Part shown: positions 9,549 to 21,258 of the stretch, in pieces
How the letters are laid out: each line of letters starts with the position of its first letter
How positions within the stretch are numbered: the stretch's first letter is position 1
NCBI RefSeq assembly: GCF_019059575.1
Contig: NW_024882326.1
Coordinates: 248,001-312,000, forward strand
DNA from: Amphibalanus amphitrite
Lineage: Eukaryota; Arthropoda; Thecostraca; Balanomorpha; Balanidae
Direction of reading: 5' to 3'
DNA length: 64,000 nt
Notes under the pieces: generated by a model
What the model was told of the DNA's origin: nothing
The model's input: the letters and a program-made list of their open reading frames with translations, nothing else
The model's database searches: none
Translations under genes and position numbers: made by a program

Positions 9549-11523
9549 ACCAGCATGGAACGTAGGTCCCACTACAGATAGGGTGAATAGGTCAAAAACG
9601 CCCCCATTAAGCGCGAAACCTTCTGACACTCAACCCAACACAGATTACTTAAACCTTTGGGCACCATCATGTAGCTCATTCTTTTTACTACGCCTTGAGA
9701 CCAAGAAAAGACACCTGCGTGTGGTATTTAACCCCCCAAAAAGGTTTTCGCATACCCTTACAAAAGGGCGTTTTGCCCCATACCCTGGGTAATACGCCCA
9801 CACCCATGTGCAAAGCGCCCCCACCCCATCCATCAACAGAAAATGATGAACATGGCAGAACTTGACGTCATTCTGACGTCATTCGTGGTCAACCTATCAT
9901 AGCCTTTGGAATACAATTTAGTTGCAATGTGTAAAATGGATGCCCGGAGGAGCCCTGAAAATTTGGTGACGATATCTGCAGTCGTTTAGGATATATCAGC
10001 AAAAAAAGGACAGGGAGAGGCATTTTCGGCCCCGACCTACAGGGCGCTACCCTGCACTCTCACCACCGTGCAAAACGCCCCCCCCCTTTCAGAAAACTGG
10101 GGGCGTCTTGCCCCATGCATCGAGTAGGCGTCTTTCCCCATCCACTCCATTTCCGGTCAACAAAATATTGACAAAAAACGCGCCACTAACGCCGCAGCAT
10201 AATACATTCAACAGAATGACAATAAAACGCAGTTTTGAATGATGTGCACAATAGCAAGTTTTGTGATATAAAGAGGGCATCAAAATATTAGGAATCTTCT
10301 GTAAAAACAACAAAATCAACACCCAAAACCAACATCAGCACCTACCCACGCTGCTCCCCAAGACGCAGAACCGGAAATAGAGACCTACGTAAACAAGCAG
10401 CTGACTGTTCTGAAAGACAGGATAAAACACCTATCCGTCGATAAGAAGTACGATTTTTTTTTAGGGGAGGCGTTTAAACCAGGGGTGCGTTTTCCCCACA
10501 GTTACCCTACTACATGGCCAACAGTTTTTGGACGTCTTCCTATACCCTATAGGTACGTGTTCAGCCTGTAGCTGATCGATTTGAAGCTCTGTGATGACGA
10601 CAATGCTGAGTAACGACCAGGTTGAGTTGCAGACTCGGCTGTAGCATAAAGCATTGTTTAGTTAACGCTGTAAAAAACTCCCAAGTACATCAACGCCGTT
10701 CATGTTCTGCCTGAAACTAGACTGACTGACTGTAGGTTGATAAAAAGTCTACTATTTCTGTCCGTTCCTGGTTCGTTATGAATTGATGGTTTTTGCCAGC
10801 ACTTGAGTCTATGATCTCCGCCACCTTGCGGTCGAATTCTGGACGCGACATAATGCCGGTCCACGAGGCACTCGCGACACGCACGGACGCTCACTCACAG
10901 CCCACGGATCAACAAAGAAGCCCAGTGTGGACCACCCCTCCCCTCCTCAGTTGACTGGACAGCGCTCATTGGCTCTAAGGAACTTCAACAAGTCTACCCT
11001 AGGCCTAGTCCACGCAATTGTTTACAGTATTATTGTTTAGGTTTTCTTCCTAACTTTTCTTTGGAATAAAAAAGCTCTCTGATCACAATGAATATTAAAG
11101 CAATAATTAACAAAACACGATTAATTTTGTTCTGTGGCAACAGCTTTGAGTACCTACTTGCATGGTCCCAGTTAAAAATATCAAGCTCCACATCGGGAGA
11201 ATCATCAGGTCGCTTGGCGTAGGACGAGAGCGTTGGTTTCAGAAGACACTACCGCCTAAGTGTGTGGGATCGAATGCTCGCGACCTCTAATAGTTTTACA
11301 GATCAGGCCGGCATAGGGCCAGTCGTTTGTTAACGCTCCAGATCGATCATTTTAAATCCAGCAGCGTCGCTGACGTCGGGGTTGGAAATGTCGCGGGCCT
11401 TCACTTCTCAAAATAGAGGTAGGTATGGACTTCCCACTGCTGGACTCCTCTGGTCAGACTCCTCGGTCCACCTACACGCTTCCAAAACGTATATAATTAG
11501 GTACTCGTATCTACAACACGCTG
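9549..11523. other. Interior of the 3.2-kb element, no gene
   Basis: Contains an A/C-rich part with several CGCCCCC and ACCCTGGG motifs (9590-10550), which may be a further nested element without a defined end. The block 9850-9995 is similar to 55318-55460. No intact reading frame was recognised. Confidence 0.5.
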
Positions 11524-11690
11524 CTCAGTCATTTTGTAAAATGGCTAGGTATTTTGTAAAATGTCTAGGCATTTTGCAAAATGACTGGAGAGTCAGTCAT
11601 TTTGTAAAATGCCTAGGCTTTTTGCAAAAAGCCTGGAAAATCAGGCATTTTGCAAAATGCCTAGGCATTTTACAAAATGACTGATTTTCT
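11524..11690. repeat. Array of CATTTTGTAAAATG / CCTAGG palindromes (right copy)
   Basis: Several head-to-tail palindromic units of about 35-40 bp (GTCATTTTGTAAAATG, CCTAGG, CATTTTGCAAAATGAC and variants). Each can fold into a hairpin. Partner of the array at 9416-9548. Confidence 0.82.
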
Positions 11691-13305
11691 AAAGTGCCTG
11701 CAACATACACACAGACACACACAGACATACAAACACATATAATTGACCTTGACCTAACTTGACCTGAAATGACCTCAGCAGCAAAATTCTGGTCGGGTAG
11801 TGTGACAAAGAGGTTCTAGCTGGCTTGGCACCAGAAAACAGCATCGTCATCGGTATTTGATAAGCAGCACACTTGATATCCAACGGTGACCCAAAACAGC
11901 AACATTTTTTAGTTTGACCTGACCTGGAAGGTCAATGACGGACCTGAGAAGGTAAAACTGGGTATCATTGGATTCGTCTCTTCCCAAAGAATCTTTTTGG
12001 TCTTTACTGCTAAGCTCTATCTCCAACAGGAACGAAATGGCGCGGGGGGGGGTGGCAACCACCCCCCCATGTGCGTTCTAGGATGGGAAAATGGCATGTG
12101 CGGGCGAGGGTTAATTGTGGCTTCCCCTATGACGCTTTGTAAAATGCAGTAGCACGAAGCGAAAAAAAGATGTAGGTATATTATACATTCGCCTAGTTTC
12201 AAGAACGATATTTCATCATCAATCATGCTAGGAAGGCAATAACGTTCCATGTTTGTTCTGTCACCCACATTATCTTCGTCCTATAGCCATGAGAAGAATT
12301 AACGGTCAATTACCCCTCGTGCTGACCGCACGCGTACCTGTTTATCCTATAAGCCTATCACTCGGCGTTAGTTCATTGAGTGGAAGTTGGGACCACAGAC
12401 GGATTATGGGGAGAGGTAGCCAAGATCGTCACTCGGGTGACCAGCTGCTCGCCCTCCCACCAGCACTGGCCCCCGTCCCCCACCGGTTTCACGGTCACTC
12501 GGCCTGTCTGACACACACATTGCGTCAGGTCGGCCTGACCCCTGTGTGGACCGCTCGGGTCAGGTCGGCAGCTGCGGCTGAGCCGGGGCGATCCACTGTT
12601 CAAGTACTCAGCCGGGCGGCACTGAGGCGCTCGGCGTCACCGCTCGACTCGCTGCTCCTCTCGGTTTGGTGTGGGCGAGACGGAGGGAGACGGACGGGGC
12701 TGGTGGTCAGCCCGCCGCGCCACGGCGTGCTCTATCGCGGCGGGCGGGGAGCGGGCAGGTGCGGACACCCCCTCCGCGCCCGCCTGGCCACCGGCTGCCG
12801 CGCCGCCCGCGGCGCCTCCAGACAGTAGCACCTGGCCAGACCTGAGGTCGGCCAGATCACGGCCGCTGCACCACAGATAGAACGCACCGACGCCATAAAA
12901 AGGCAGCAATATGGTCAGATACAAATCGGTTACTAATGTATCTGAGAATCAAATGCCTTCTTTTTGTTGGTATCGAACCCATTATCGAGTACGAGTACAC
13001 AATCTAAGCCGCACAAATTGGTACGAATTAGAACCAACCCCTTTACTTTATATTTTACTAAGCAAACAAACTTAACTTCCCTGACCGGCTGCAAGCGGAG
13101 TCGTGCGGAAGGCTCCAATGTTTATTTCAAGGTCTGTTTCAGCTTGTTTCAACTTTGAAGAATTGTATGTACAAAAAAACGGCAAGCATCACTCATAAAA
13201 TGAACATATAGGAATCCAACTTTTTCCATTACGAATAACAAGTCATATCAGCTCACTTGCTGTCAGTGTCTCCCATGGACACGCACTGTTCACCCATCTA
13301 CTTCA

Positions 13306-13400
13306 CCGTACACCTTCCCCCCAGTCCCCGCCGGACACCTTTCCCAGTCCCTGCCGTACACCTTCCCCAGTCCCTGCCGTACACCTTCCCCAGTCCCTGC
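13306..13400. repeat. 23-bp tandem repeat, about 4 copies
   Basis: Units follow the form CCGTACACCTTCCCCAGTCCC; the last two are near identical. Confidence 0.85.
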
Positions 13401-15073
13401 CACCCCAAACAGCCACAGGCAGCGCGTGCCTTGGCGGCGCTTGGCCCGTCCGCTGCCGTAACAGGAGCTGCCGCTGCTACCGCGCGCCGAGCACGTAACT
13501 CTATCGGTGAAGCCGGCGGGAACACGCGCCGATCACCGGCTGCTTACGAACGATCCACGCGTATCGCTGAAACAACAGCCACTCAGCTGGGCTGACGCAG
13601 GCGGCACTAACGGGCTTCGCGTCCATACGGGGCACGGGCCCACACACACGGCGGGACCAGCCTTATGGCGACTTGTACTGCTGCTGAAATGCTAAGGTTC
13701 GCATAACAGGCTACCTCAGCTCGCAACCCGATGATAGAAACATGCATCTCCGTTCCTCTATCGGTCTATCTCCCTCAGTCTTTCCGGAGGCAATTATAGG
13801 ATAATGAGAGTTGCAGTAGGTTATACATAAAATATGTAACAAAGTAGGTAACTATGGTGTGCAATGTGCATATCTCCATCAGAACTGTACCTATATGTAC
13901 CAAAAATATGCATGATATCAGAACTTTTATCAAATATTTTCACAACTCGTATAGGTAAAAAAACATAAATGTGATAACTCACATAGGTACATATATGCAT
14001 TTAATAGATTTTATTACGCCGTAGCGGTTAACAAATTCTCCGTTAAAAAAAATATTTGACTGGGGAGCACTCAATAACTATGTGTGTGCGCTGTGAAGCA
14101 TTCCGTTATTTTTTGCGGCCCTGCACGAATCTCTGATCAATGCTAGCAATCACTCAGCTTGGAAGGGTGCCATCTGTGCTGAATCCGTGATCGGAACTCC
14201 ATCTGTGTCCGCTAGCCGTGAGCGCGCCTCATTTCTCTGCACGGCCGCGGGGGCCCGGGCCTGTCACCCTGTCAGCCTGCTGGCCTGTCATTCTGTCAGC
14301 TCTGCACCAGCTCCGCCGAGCTGAATCACGTCAGTCTCGGACGCTGCAGTGTCTCCTGTCCGGCTCTACCTCCCCAGTCTGCAGCCGAAGAGGGGACGGT
14401 TGTTCATGACACGTGAAGGCATGTAGGCACTGGCACATCAGAAAGTCAATTATGCGAAAGTGTTAACAGAGATACACCTGAGCGCACTGTGTTTTTTAAG
14501 GCAATACGCATTACATAGTTATATCAGTGAAATTGATAAGTATGCTGGATGACAGTTTTGGCTATTTCTCAAGAAAATATACTTGCTCTATCTGCATGCT
14601 GCATATTTCGTAAATAAGTAATATTCGCCGTTCATGCCCTCTGCCAACGTTTGCTTGCTAAACAAAAAGCCTCCTTTCCGTTACTTAGTATGCTCGTGCT
14701 CTAACTATATAACACCACTGCCGAAGCTTAGGTAAGAACTAAGAAGCATTCATGGTAAAAAATTTTTATTTCAATATGAAATTATTTGCTAAATGGGGCG
14801 AGTGAGTGAAGGAACAAGAGTCAAGACACCTAAACCCCTTGAATCGCACCATCCCTTCTGAGATCGTTGAGTCTTTCATCGCGGCGTGCCATTGCTGAGT
14901 ATGCTAAGTGCAGTACTTTGTTATAGTTTCAATATTTCCACCGTGTCCCTGCCTCCCTACCTTCTGCATATGACCTGCTGTTCAGACACACTGGTACCCC
15001 GTCCGTCCGGCGCCATAAACCAGCCGGCTGACACGACCCCGGACACGTGTGCGGGTCACGGAGGCCGGCCGCT

Positions 15074-15164
15074 GACCCGCAGGGCCCTCCGGGCGGTCGG
15101 CGGTGACCCGCAGGGACCCCCGGGCGGTCGGCGGTGACCCGCGGGGACCCCCAGCCGGTCGGCG
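15074..15164. repeat. 31-bp GC-rich tandem repeat, 3 copies
   Basis: Units start GACCCGCAGGG and end GGTCGGCGGT, at 15074, 15105 and 15136. A decayed fourth copy may follow. Confidence 0.85.
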
Positions 15165-16433
15165 CAGCTGACCCGCACGGCGACCCCCGGGGAGCGACGG
15201 GCAACAGGTGGCGTCGCGACAGGCCACGGCGACGTTGCCCCACCGTGGGTACTTATGTGATGTGTGTGCTTGAAGCGATACGAGAGGTGAATTAAAACGC
15301 GAGGCGGCAACATGTGTACGCGTATGCAGCTTAATGCCGAGCGTCAGTAAAATACGACTGAGCCCATTCGTTTTCTGATAAATCACAATGCATGTGAACT
15401 GCTGCCTGCTAGGCACAGTGTCCAGTGTCCACAGGTAAAATGGGAAAACCACCGATAGTCCAGCCTCTTCTGGCCTTCATCAATAGCCGCCTGACAATAT
15501 TGTGGATGACATGCACTATTCCGTGTCAGTTCCGCCCTACATTGTACTGCAGCGACCGCCCAGCGCCGTCCGCAGGAGAGGCCAGCGAGCCGTGCCAGCC
15601 TGCCACACCCCGCCGCGAGAGACACCTGGTGGCGACCCGCCGAGGCACCGTCCGCGCGCGCCCCCGGCCGCGGCGCTGATATATGGCTGCCAGCGGTGAC
15701 AGGGCGCGGCGGGCGGCCGCCCGGTAGCAGCTCCGCGCTCCGGGTGCCCGTCGACCCCGGCTTCCGGCTCCGGGTCCGGCCCGGCCCGCCCGGCCCTGCC
15801 CAACTCCGGGGACGCTCAGACGCCTGCGTACTACTGCAGGCACACTTCAGAATTGAAACAATGATTCTACACTCTACAGCATCATCTGACCTATGCAGTT
15901 ATACCCGGTTATACCCTTCAGAACCAGAGCCCGAACTGCAAGCAGTCCGGCCCATCCAGTTTACCGGAGACTTGAACGAGCAGTTTCGACAGAACCGTAT
16001 TCGCCCCGGGTTTCGTTTGAGCGGCTGGCTGGCCTGTCCCTCTGAGTCTTTCTAACGGGATGAGCTCAGTCGCTGCGGCACTTCCTGAGTCGGTGGCGGT
16101 CTCAGTTGAACGTCTGACCCTTTCCCTCGTCCCGCGATCCTAAAATGATTTAACTAGACCGAAACGGCCTATAATTCTGAACATAACCAAAACCCACATC
16201 ATATGTTTGGCAATTTGCCGAGGGAAATTTTTTCAGTTAAAAGCAAAAACACAAGAAAGACCTCTAATTAATCTCCAATTCTCAAAGCGCAGTGGAACCT
16301 ATATTTCGTGGACTATTTTGATGGCAGAGCTGCTGGCAAGCCAGCCAGCTCATTTGACAGTTGGACGTCAATGACAGATAGGTAGTGTCATGGTGTTATA
16401 AAGGTAGTTCGATTTAATTTTTCCTCCGCTTAA

Positions 16434-16930
16434 AGGGACTATCCCACCTTCTAAAATGTTGTTAAAACCAGTTAAATTGTGCCCGACTTTATAGATTGGA
16501 TGACCAGAAACACGGTTCTGGCATTTATTTTTCATTAAACATCTTAGGCTTCCCATATTCCAAACACAAACTTTCAAATATGTGACGTCACAGCCCAAAA
16601 TTACCTCCTTCCCCAGGCCACATTACTGTCATAAAGCTGATTCTTTTTACTCTGTAGGCACCACAACAAAGTTCAGACCAAGTTTTAAGCGATTTTTCAA
16701 CGAACAAACCCATTTAAATCAGAATGACTAAACTAGGTGACGTCACACTAACGGTCGCTCCATGTTGAAGATAGGGCCTTGCACAAGGCCCATTTTCAAA
16801 TGAAGGGAACGAATTTCTTCAACACCAAGAGGCCGCGGGGGTTGCAACCTTGATAGATAGTGGTTTCTGAACCTCGCCGCAAACTTGGCTATCTCAACTC
16901 AAACCCCATGTTAAAGGTGGGATAGTCCCT
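16434..16930. mobile_element. 497-bp TTAA-flanked MITE
   Basis: TIR AGGGACTATCCCACCTT at both ends, flanked by TTAA (16430-16433 and 16931-16934). Contains TGACGTCA at 16583 and 16738. Non-coding. TTAA duplications with AGG termini suggest a Kolobok-like or piggyBac-like origin, not resolved. Confidence 0.85.
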
Positions 16931-16934
16931 TTAA

Positions 16935-18063
16935 AAACGGGTTTGCTTGAATCGAAATTGAAACCCTGTTATTAAGTAAGATCAGACTTAATCTAAGCCT
17001 ATACGGAAAAGTCCACTCAGTTAACCTCGTGTCTCGTTAGTGTACCAGTTAGTCTCGTGTAGCAGCCAATCAATTTGCAACGAGTGGCCGATATGTCATT
17101 TCGCGAGTAATACAAAGGCATATGAAGGTTACCTCAGTGTGACGCGCTGAATGGCCGTCAGCCCAACCTGGGACACGACGGATAGGTACTAACAGAATGA
17201 TGCGACTTCATCAGTGGAGCTGCCGGTTCGCCTTATAAAGAGGACAAACACGATGGGAGCTCCTATGGCCAATGTGTGATATTGTTGTCCCACTTTTTAC
17301 CGACATGACAACCTGTCGTGCGCTATTTACACGCTTGCCCTAATGCCCTGCTGCCGGCAGTGGCGGTAATACCATGCGCTATTGGCGCCGCACAGACAGT
17401 TGCTGCGCCGTTGTCCGCAGAGCATAACTGCGCAATGTTTGTCGCAGCCGTGAGAGCTGTCTTTTGTGCCCGCACGCAATTAGGTCCAATTGATTGTGGG
17501 CCCGCAGGCCGGCTCTGCGCGCCGCCAATGATTTACCGGCCACCCTTGAGGCAACAAAGAGTTGGCCTGTCAATACGCGAATCTCCCACATTGGCGTGGC
17601 GCACGCTCCTTACCGGCCGCTCACACAGAATAATTGCAACAATGAAATTCGACCTGGCCGAATCGTTACCAGGTGCGGGCTTCCCAGCGTCGGCACGGCA
17701 TTCAGCGGGTGATTAATGCCGCACAGAAGTCAGCGGCATTGTGCCTCGCCCGGGCAGGATTGTATCATGACATGATAGATACGTGGCCGGCCGGCGCCTG
17801 GCGCGTCCGGGCCGCGGCGCGCCGCCGAAATGACACTTTGATGGCCTTGCATGTTGCAGCGCGAGCGTCGCGGCGGCCTGGGAACGGGGCCGGCGGCAGC
17901 GCCGCGGCTGGCGCGACTCACGGCGCCGGCTGGATTTCCAGTTCAGTCGATCAGGTGAATCGGCGGAGTGGGCGTAAATTGGAGATACAGGTGTACGCTA
18001 AACACATCCAGCGCCCATAAATTTCCGTCAACAGGCTCTGGGGAGCGTTCCAATATCCCCTAG
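16935..18063. other. Spacer, nothing recognised
   Basis: Unremarkable sequence turning GC-rich at 17300-17950. Open frames there lack known motifs. Confidence 0.45.
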
Positions 18064-18718
18064 TTACGGAGCGAGCGAAGCGAGCGTAGTCTTTTCCTTA
18101 GATTAACGGAAATTTCTGAGTATGAGCGGCCGGCCGGCCGGCCGTGGTCACGCTTTTGGGAGGCTTATATCTTAGCAACCACTTGACCGATTTACACGCG
18201 GTAATTTTTGTAGGGTAGCTTCATTCCTTCTACCAAGTATTGGACTATTCCTGATGCATGTGGGTGACCCCTTATGCACGTGCCACGTGCAAAACGAAGA
18301 GGTGTCCGTTTTGTAATTGTTGCAATATCTCGGTAACTACTTGGCCGATTGCGCTGAAAGTTGGCATGTAGGTAGGCACCCACTAGGCACTGCATATCCA
18401 TGTGCCGCAATTGGGGTGCTGCTGCACGTGCGCACGTGCAGGGGTCGTTTTCAGATCTCGAGAACGGCTCGACCGATTGCGCTCAAATTTGGTACACAGT
18501 TAGGGACCAGTTAGTAGGGTGCCGTGCACAAGTCAGTTGGGACCCATTTTGCACGTGCGCACGTGCAGGGTGCCGCTTCCAGATCTCGAGAACGGCTGGG
18601 CCAATTGTGCCCAAATTTGGCACATCGCTAGAGACCGGTTAGTAGGGTGCCGTGCACAAGTCAGTTGGAGTTTCGCAATTTCGCACGTGCAAGGCCCACC
18701 CTCTCGCTCGCTCCGTTA
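18064..18718. repeat. 128-bp tandem array with palindromic E-boxes between short inverted ends
   Basis: Four diverged copies of a block (ATCTCGAGAACGGCT and variants, then ACCGATTGCGCTCAAATTTGG) start near 18167, 18325, 18453 and 18581; the last two are exactly 128 bp apart. GCACGTGCGCACGTGC, a perfect palindrome with two overlapping CACGTG boxes, occurs at 18424-18439 and 18551-18566. The region is bordered by TTACGGAGCGAGCG (18064) and its near inverse (to 18719). No coding potential. Confidence 0.75.
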
Positions 18719-18928
18719 ATCGCCCCAAAAGGCGTTATACTGGTCTATATTGATGAATGTACTTCGCTTCAAATAACTACGTATACCATACGTTAATGTT
18801 TGATGCGTAGTAGTTGGGAATATGTTGCATAATCGGCTACTACAAAGTGCGAAGCTCAAATAAATTGATCAAAATGCTTATTTTATTCCAGACTGTTACA
18901 TTGATTGCTAGACGGACTTACCAATTAA

Positions 18929-20088
18929 CCCGCGCCCCGCTGGGGGGAGGGGCAGAATCTGCCCCCTCTCGTTTTTCGTTAATAACTTCTAAACGCGTTA
19001 CCCCAGCAACGTGAATCTTTCAGTACCATATTATACATCAATTTAACAAGTTCCCTGAAAACTTGAGCGAAATTCGTCGGATTTTCTTTTTTATGAAATG
19101 ACGATTAAGTAACGTCATGTCACGCCATTTTCGCTTAAAAAACTGCAAAATTTCAAACACCGCTGACGTCTTCATTTTTAAAGGAACTAGGACGTAACAA
19201 AAAAGGTAATACGTGATTCTACTTTGTCTATCAAATGGCTATATCGTTTTTTGAAAATGTTGGATTTTGGCCCATTAAAAAAAAATACTTTATTGGGAAA
19301 TTCAATACAAAATCCAAAATTTTGTGTTTATCGAAAAACCGGAATGTTTGTTAGAGCAGTGGTCTATGTGCACCTACATACTAATATTTATAACAATCGG
19401 TTCAAAAATATGGGAGTTATTGAAACTTTTATGACGTCACAACACACAAAATTTTCATTTTTTTTTTTGGAAATTCTAGACCTCATGCGGAAACCAAAAT
19501 AGCACAATTCGATTCGCCGTGAAAAACTGCATCGGATAGACACCTTTTTAGGTCTTAAGAATTAATTTCAAAAATTGACCTCACTTGACCTGACCTTGAC
19601 CTGGCCTCAACCTGCAATTCATCCAAATGTGGTCCATATCACTAATCGATTGTGCCCATTGAATTATATGAATAAAATAACCCATGAAACATGTGTCGCA
19701 CATCCCCTCTTCTATATTTCGTATTTGGTGACCTGACTTGACCTTGACCTTGACCTTTGCATGACATTGTATGCAACGAATCTTGTCTTGGTAGCCTGAG
19801 AACACGTTTTAGGCAATCAGTCTCAGTCCATTCTTAGGCAACTACGGTGCAAGGCTGATACTGTAGAAACTTGCATTTTGTGCCCTTGACCTGACCTTGA
19901 CCTGACCTCTGACCTACTTAAGCAAAAAAAAATCAGCTCTTAATAAGATCCGCCTTGTTGAGAGCTTTCGATTGCCGTTTTCCCCGTCTTTCTGCGACCA
20001 TCGGTTCGGAAGTTAGACGGGGGGGGGGGGGCAGAATTTGCTCCCCCCAGCAGGGCGCGTATGGCTGAATAGCCCAGCGGGGCGCGGG
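18929..20088. mobile_element. 1.16-kb TTAA-flanked TIR element
   Basis: Perfect TIR CCCGCGCCCCGCTGGG, flanked by TTAA (18925-18928, 20089-20092). Each end carries a G-rich/C-rich hairpin (GGGGCAGAATCTGCCCC on the left, a G run with CAGAATTTGC and a C run on the right). Inside are clusters of TGACCT/TTGACC (19575-19615, 19730-19770, 19884-19920) and TGACGTCA at 19432. No transposase. piggyBac-like by termini and target site. Confidence 0.85.
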
Positions 20089-20092
20089 TTAA

Positions 20093-21258
20093 ATATGCGT
20101 ATCGCGATGTTAGCTTGCATCAATAGCACAGACAACAAGTTAGGTTCCATCATTTGCTTCAAAGCATTGTGTTAAGGTCCTTCTACGACGGTGGTAACTG
20201 GTAACATTTAAATGAAGAGTAGAGAAAGGCTTACGTAACTCACGCCAAGCCAGTGCTCAGCTCCAACCGCACCGCCGGCTTTTAGGGTGGGAATGGGTTT
20301 GCTGGGCATGTTTTTGATCCAAATGCAGCGACATGCACTATAAAGCGTCGTTTGAAAGATCGCAAAAAGACATGAAGAGGTTAAGCTTCGATCAATTTTT
20401 AGACATTGTCAAAGCTCAAGTCACCAAGAGTCAGCACTCATTCATAGGTCAAATTTGGCCTATTTCTTCAACACGTTTTGACAAATCTACGCATAATTCA
20501 GGAACAAATAGAGGTCCAGCACCGCGAGAAAGCTCAATCAATAGGTCTTTTGAACAATCATCTTCTTATATTTGGCCTAAGGTCAACTTAGTCTCTAGAG
20601 GGGCAAAAGTGCTTAAAACTAACATTTTTGTGGAAATTCTTTTGCTGCAATAACATTTGATGCGAAGTTTGCAATGGTCACTTTCAGATGGAATGAAATT
20701 TCTCCTTGTATATTTTTACCATTCAAAAACAAGTCTACTATCTCGATTCCATTTCGAATGTTAGCCCACTCCGTGCTGGAGTGGCGTTTTTACGCTCTCC
20801 TCAGGTTTCCGCGGATATCTAAAAAAAAAGAAATAGAAACGGCGGCGTGCAGCGCCACCGTTTTTACTACACCTTATCACACATCTTTTCTGCACATGTG
20901 AAAATCTCAGGCCCGGGCCGTTCAAGGTCAGGTCACCAGGTAACGTCAAGTGACCTTATCTCAGAAATAGTTCCAATGCTCGCCATAGCTACACCGACTG
21001 AACGATCAATTTAAAAATTTCAGTGAATTATAAGAGTAAACATCCTCAAGCATCGTTTTATAGATAAAAATGACACACTGGATCGGAAAATTGCACCCGT
21101 GACCCCTTCTTATACCCCTGAGGATGGGTCACTGGCTCCTCTTAAAACAGATTTTCGGCTTCTTTATAATCAATGAACATATGGTGTCGCGATTTTGGCA
21201 AACAATCAGTCGAAAGCCAAATACTGCGATTGAACTGGAACTGGCATTGGTCATATAC
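20093..21258. other. Spacer, repeat-like but unassigned
   Basis: Contains phrases also seen in the mobile elements (AGGTCAGGTCACC at 20925-20940), so it is probably transposon-derived. No paired ends were found and no gene is recognised. Confidence 0.4.

Larger units (their letters stand above)
8891..12110. mobile_element. 3.2-kb TTAA-flanked TIR element (piggyBac-like, non-autonomous)
   Basis: Perfect 16-bp TIR CCCTCGCCCGCACATG at both ends, flanked by TTAA at 8887-8890 and 12111-12114. Just inside each end is a G-tract/C-tract hairpin with GGTTGCCACC between the tracts. Internal features are AGGTCA-type half-site clusters (9223-9262 and around 11740-11780), TGACGTCA at 9863 and 9874, and two arrays of CATTTTGTAAAATG palindromes. 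No transposase frame was seen. TTAA plus CCC termini match the piggyBac superfamily, but assignment rests only on that. Confidence 0.8.
12115..16429. other. 4.3-kb spacer, mixed GC-rich and AT-rich
   Basis: Contains GC-rich patches (12400-12850, 13400-13650, 15000-15830) and two short tandem arrays listed separately. No domain, RNA gene or reliable exon is recognised. The GC-rich patches have open frames on several strands at once, as expected from composition. Confidence 0.45.

Noticed and set aside
12637-12880. Possible minus-strand exon after GTGGTGCAG, Ala/Gly-rich
   Set aside because: The acceptor has a weak pyrimidine tract, there is no recognisable domain, and the opposite strand is equally open, so GC composition explains it.
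18167-18718. CRISPR-like array
   Set aside because: Units are about 128 bp, diverged, without constant short repeats and variable spacers, and the DNA is plainly eukaryotic.
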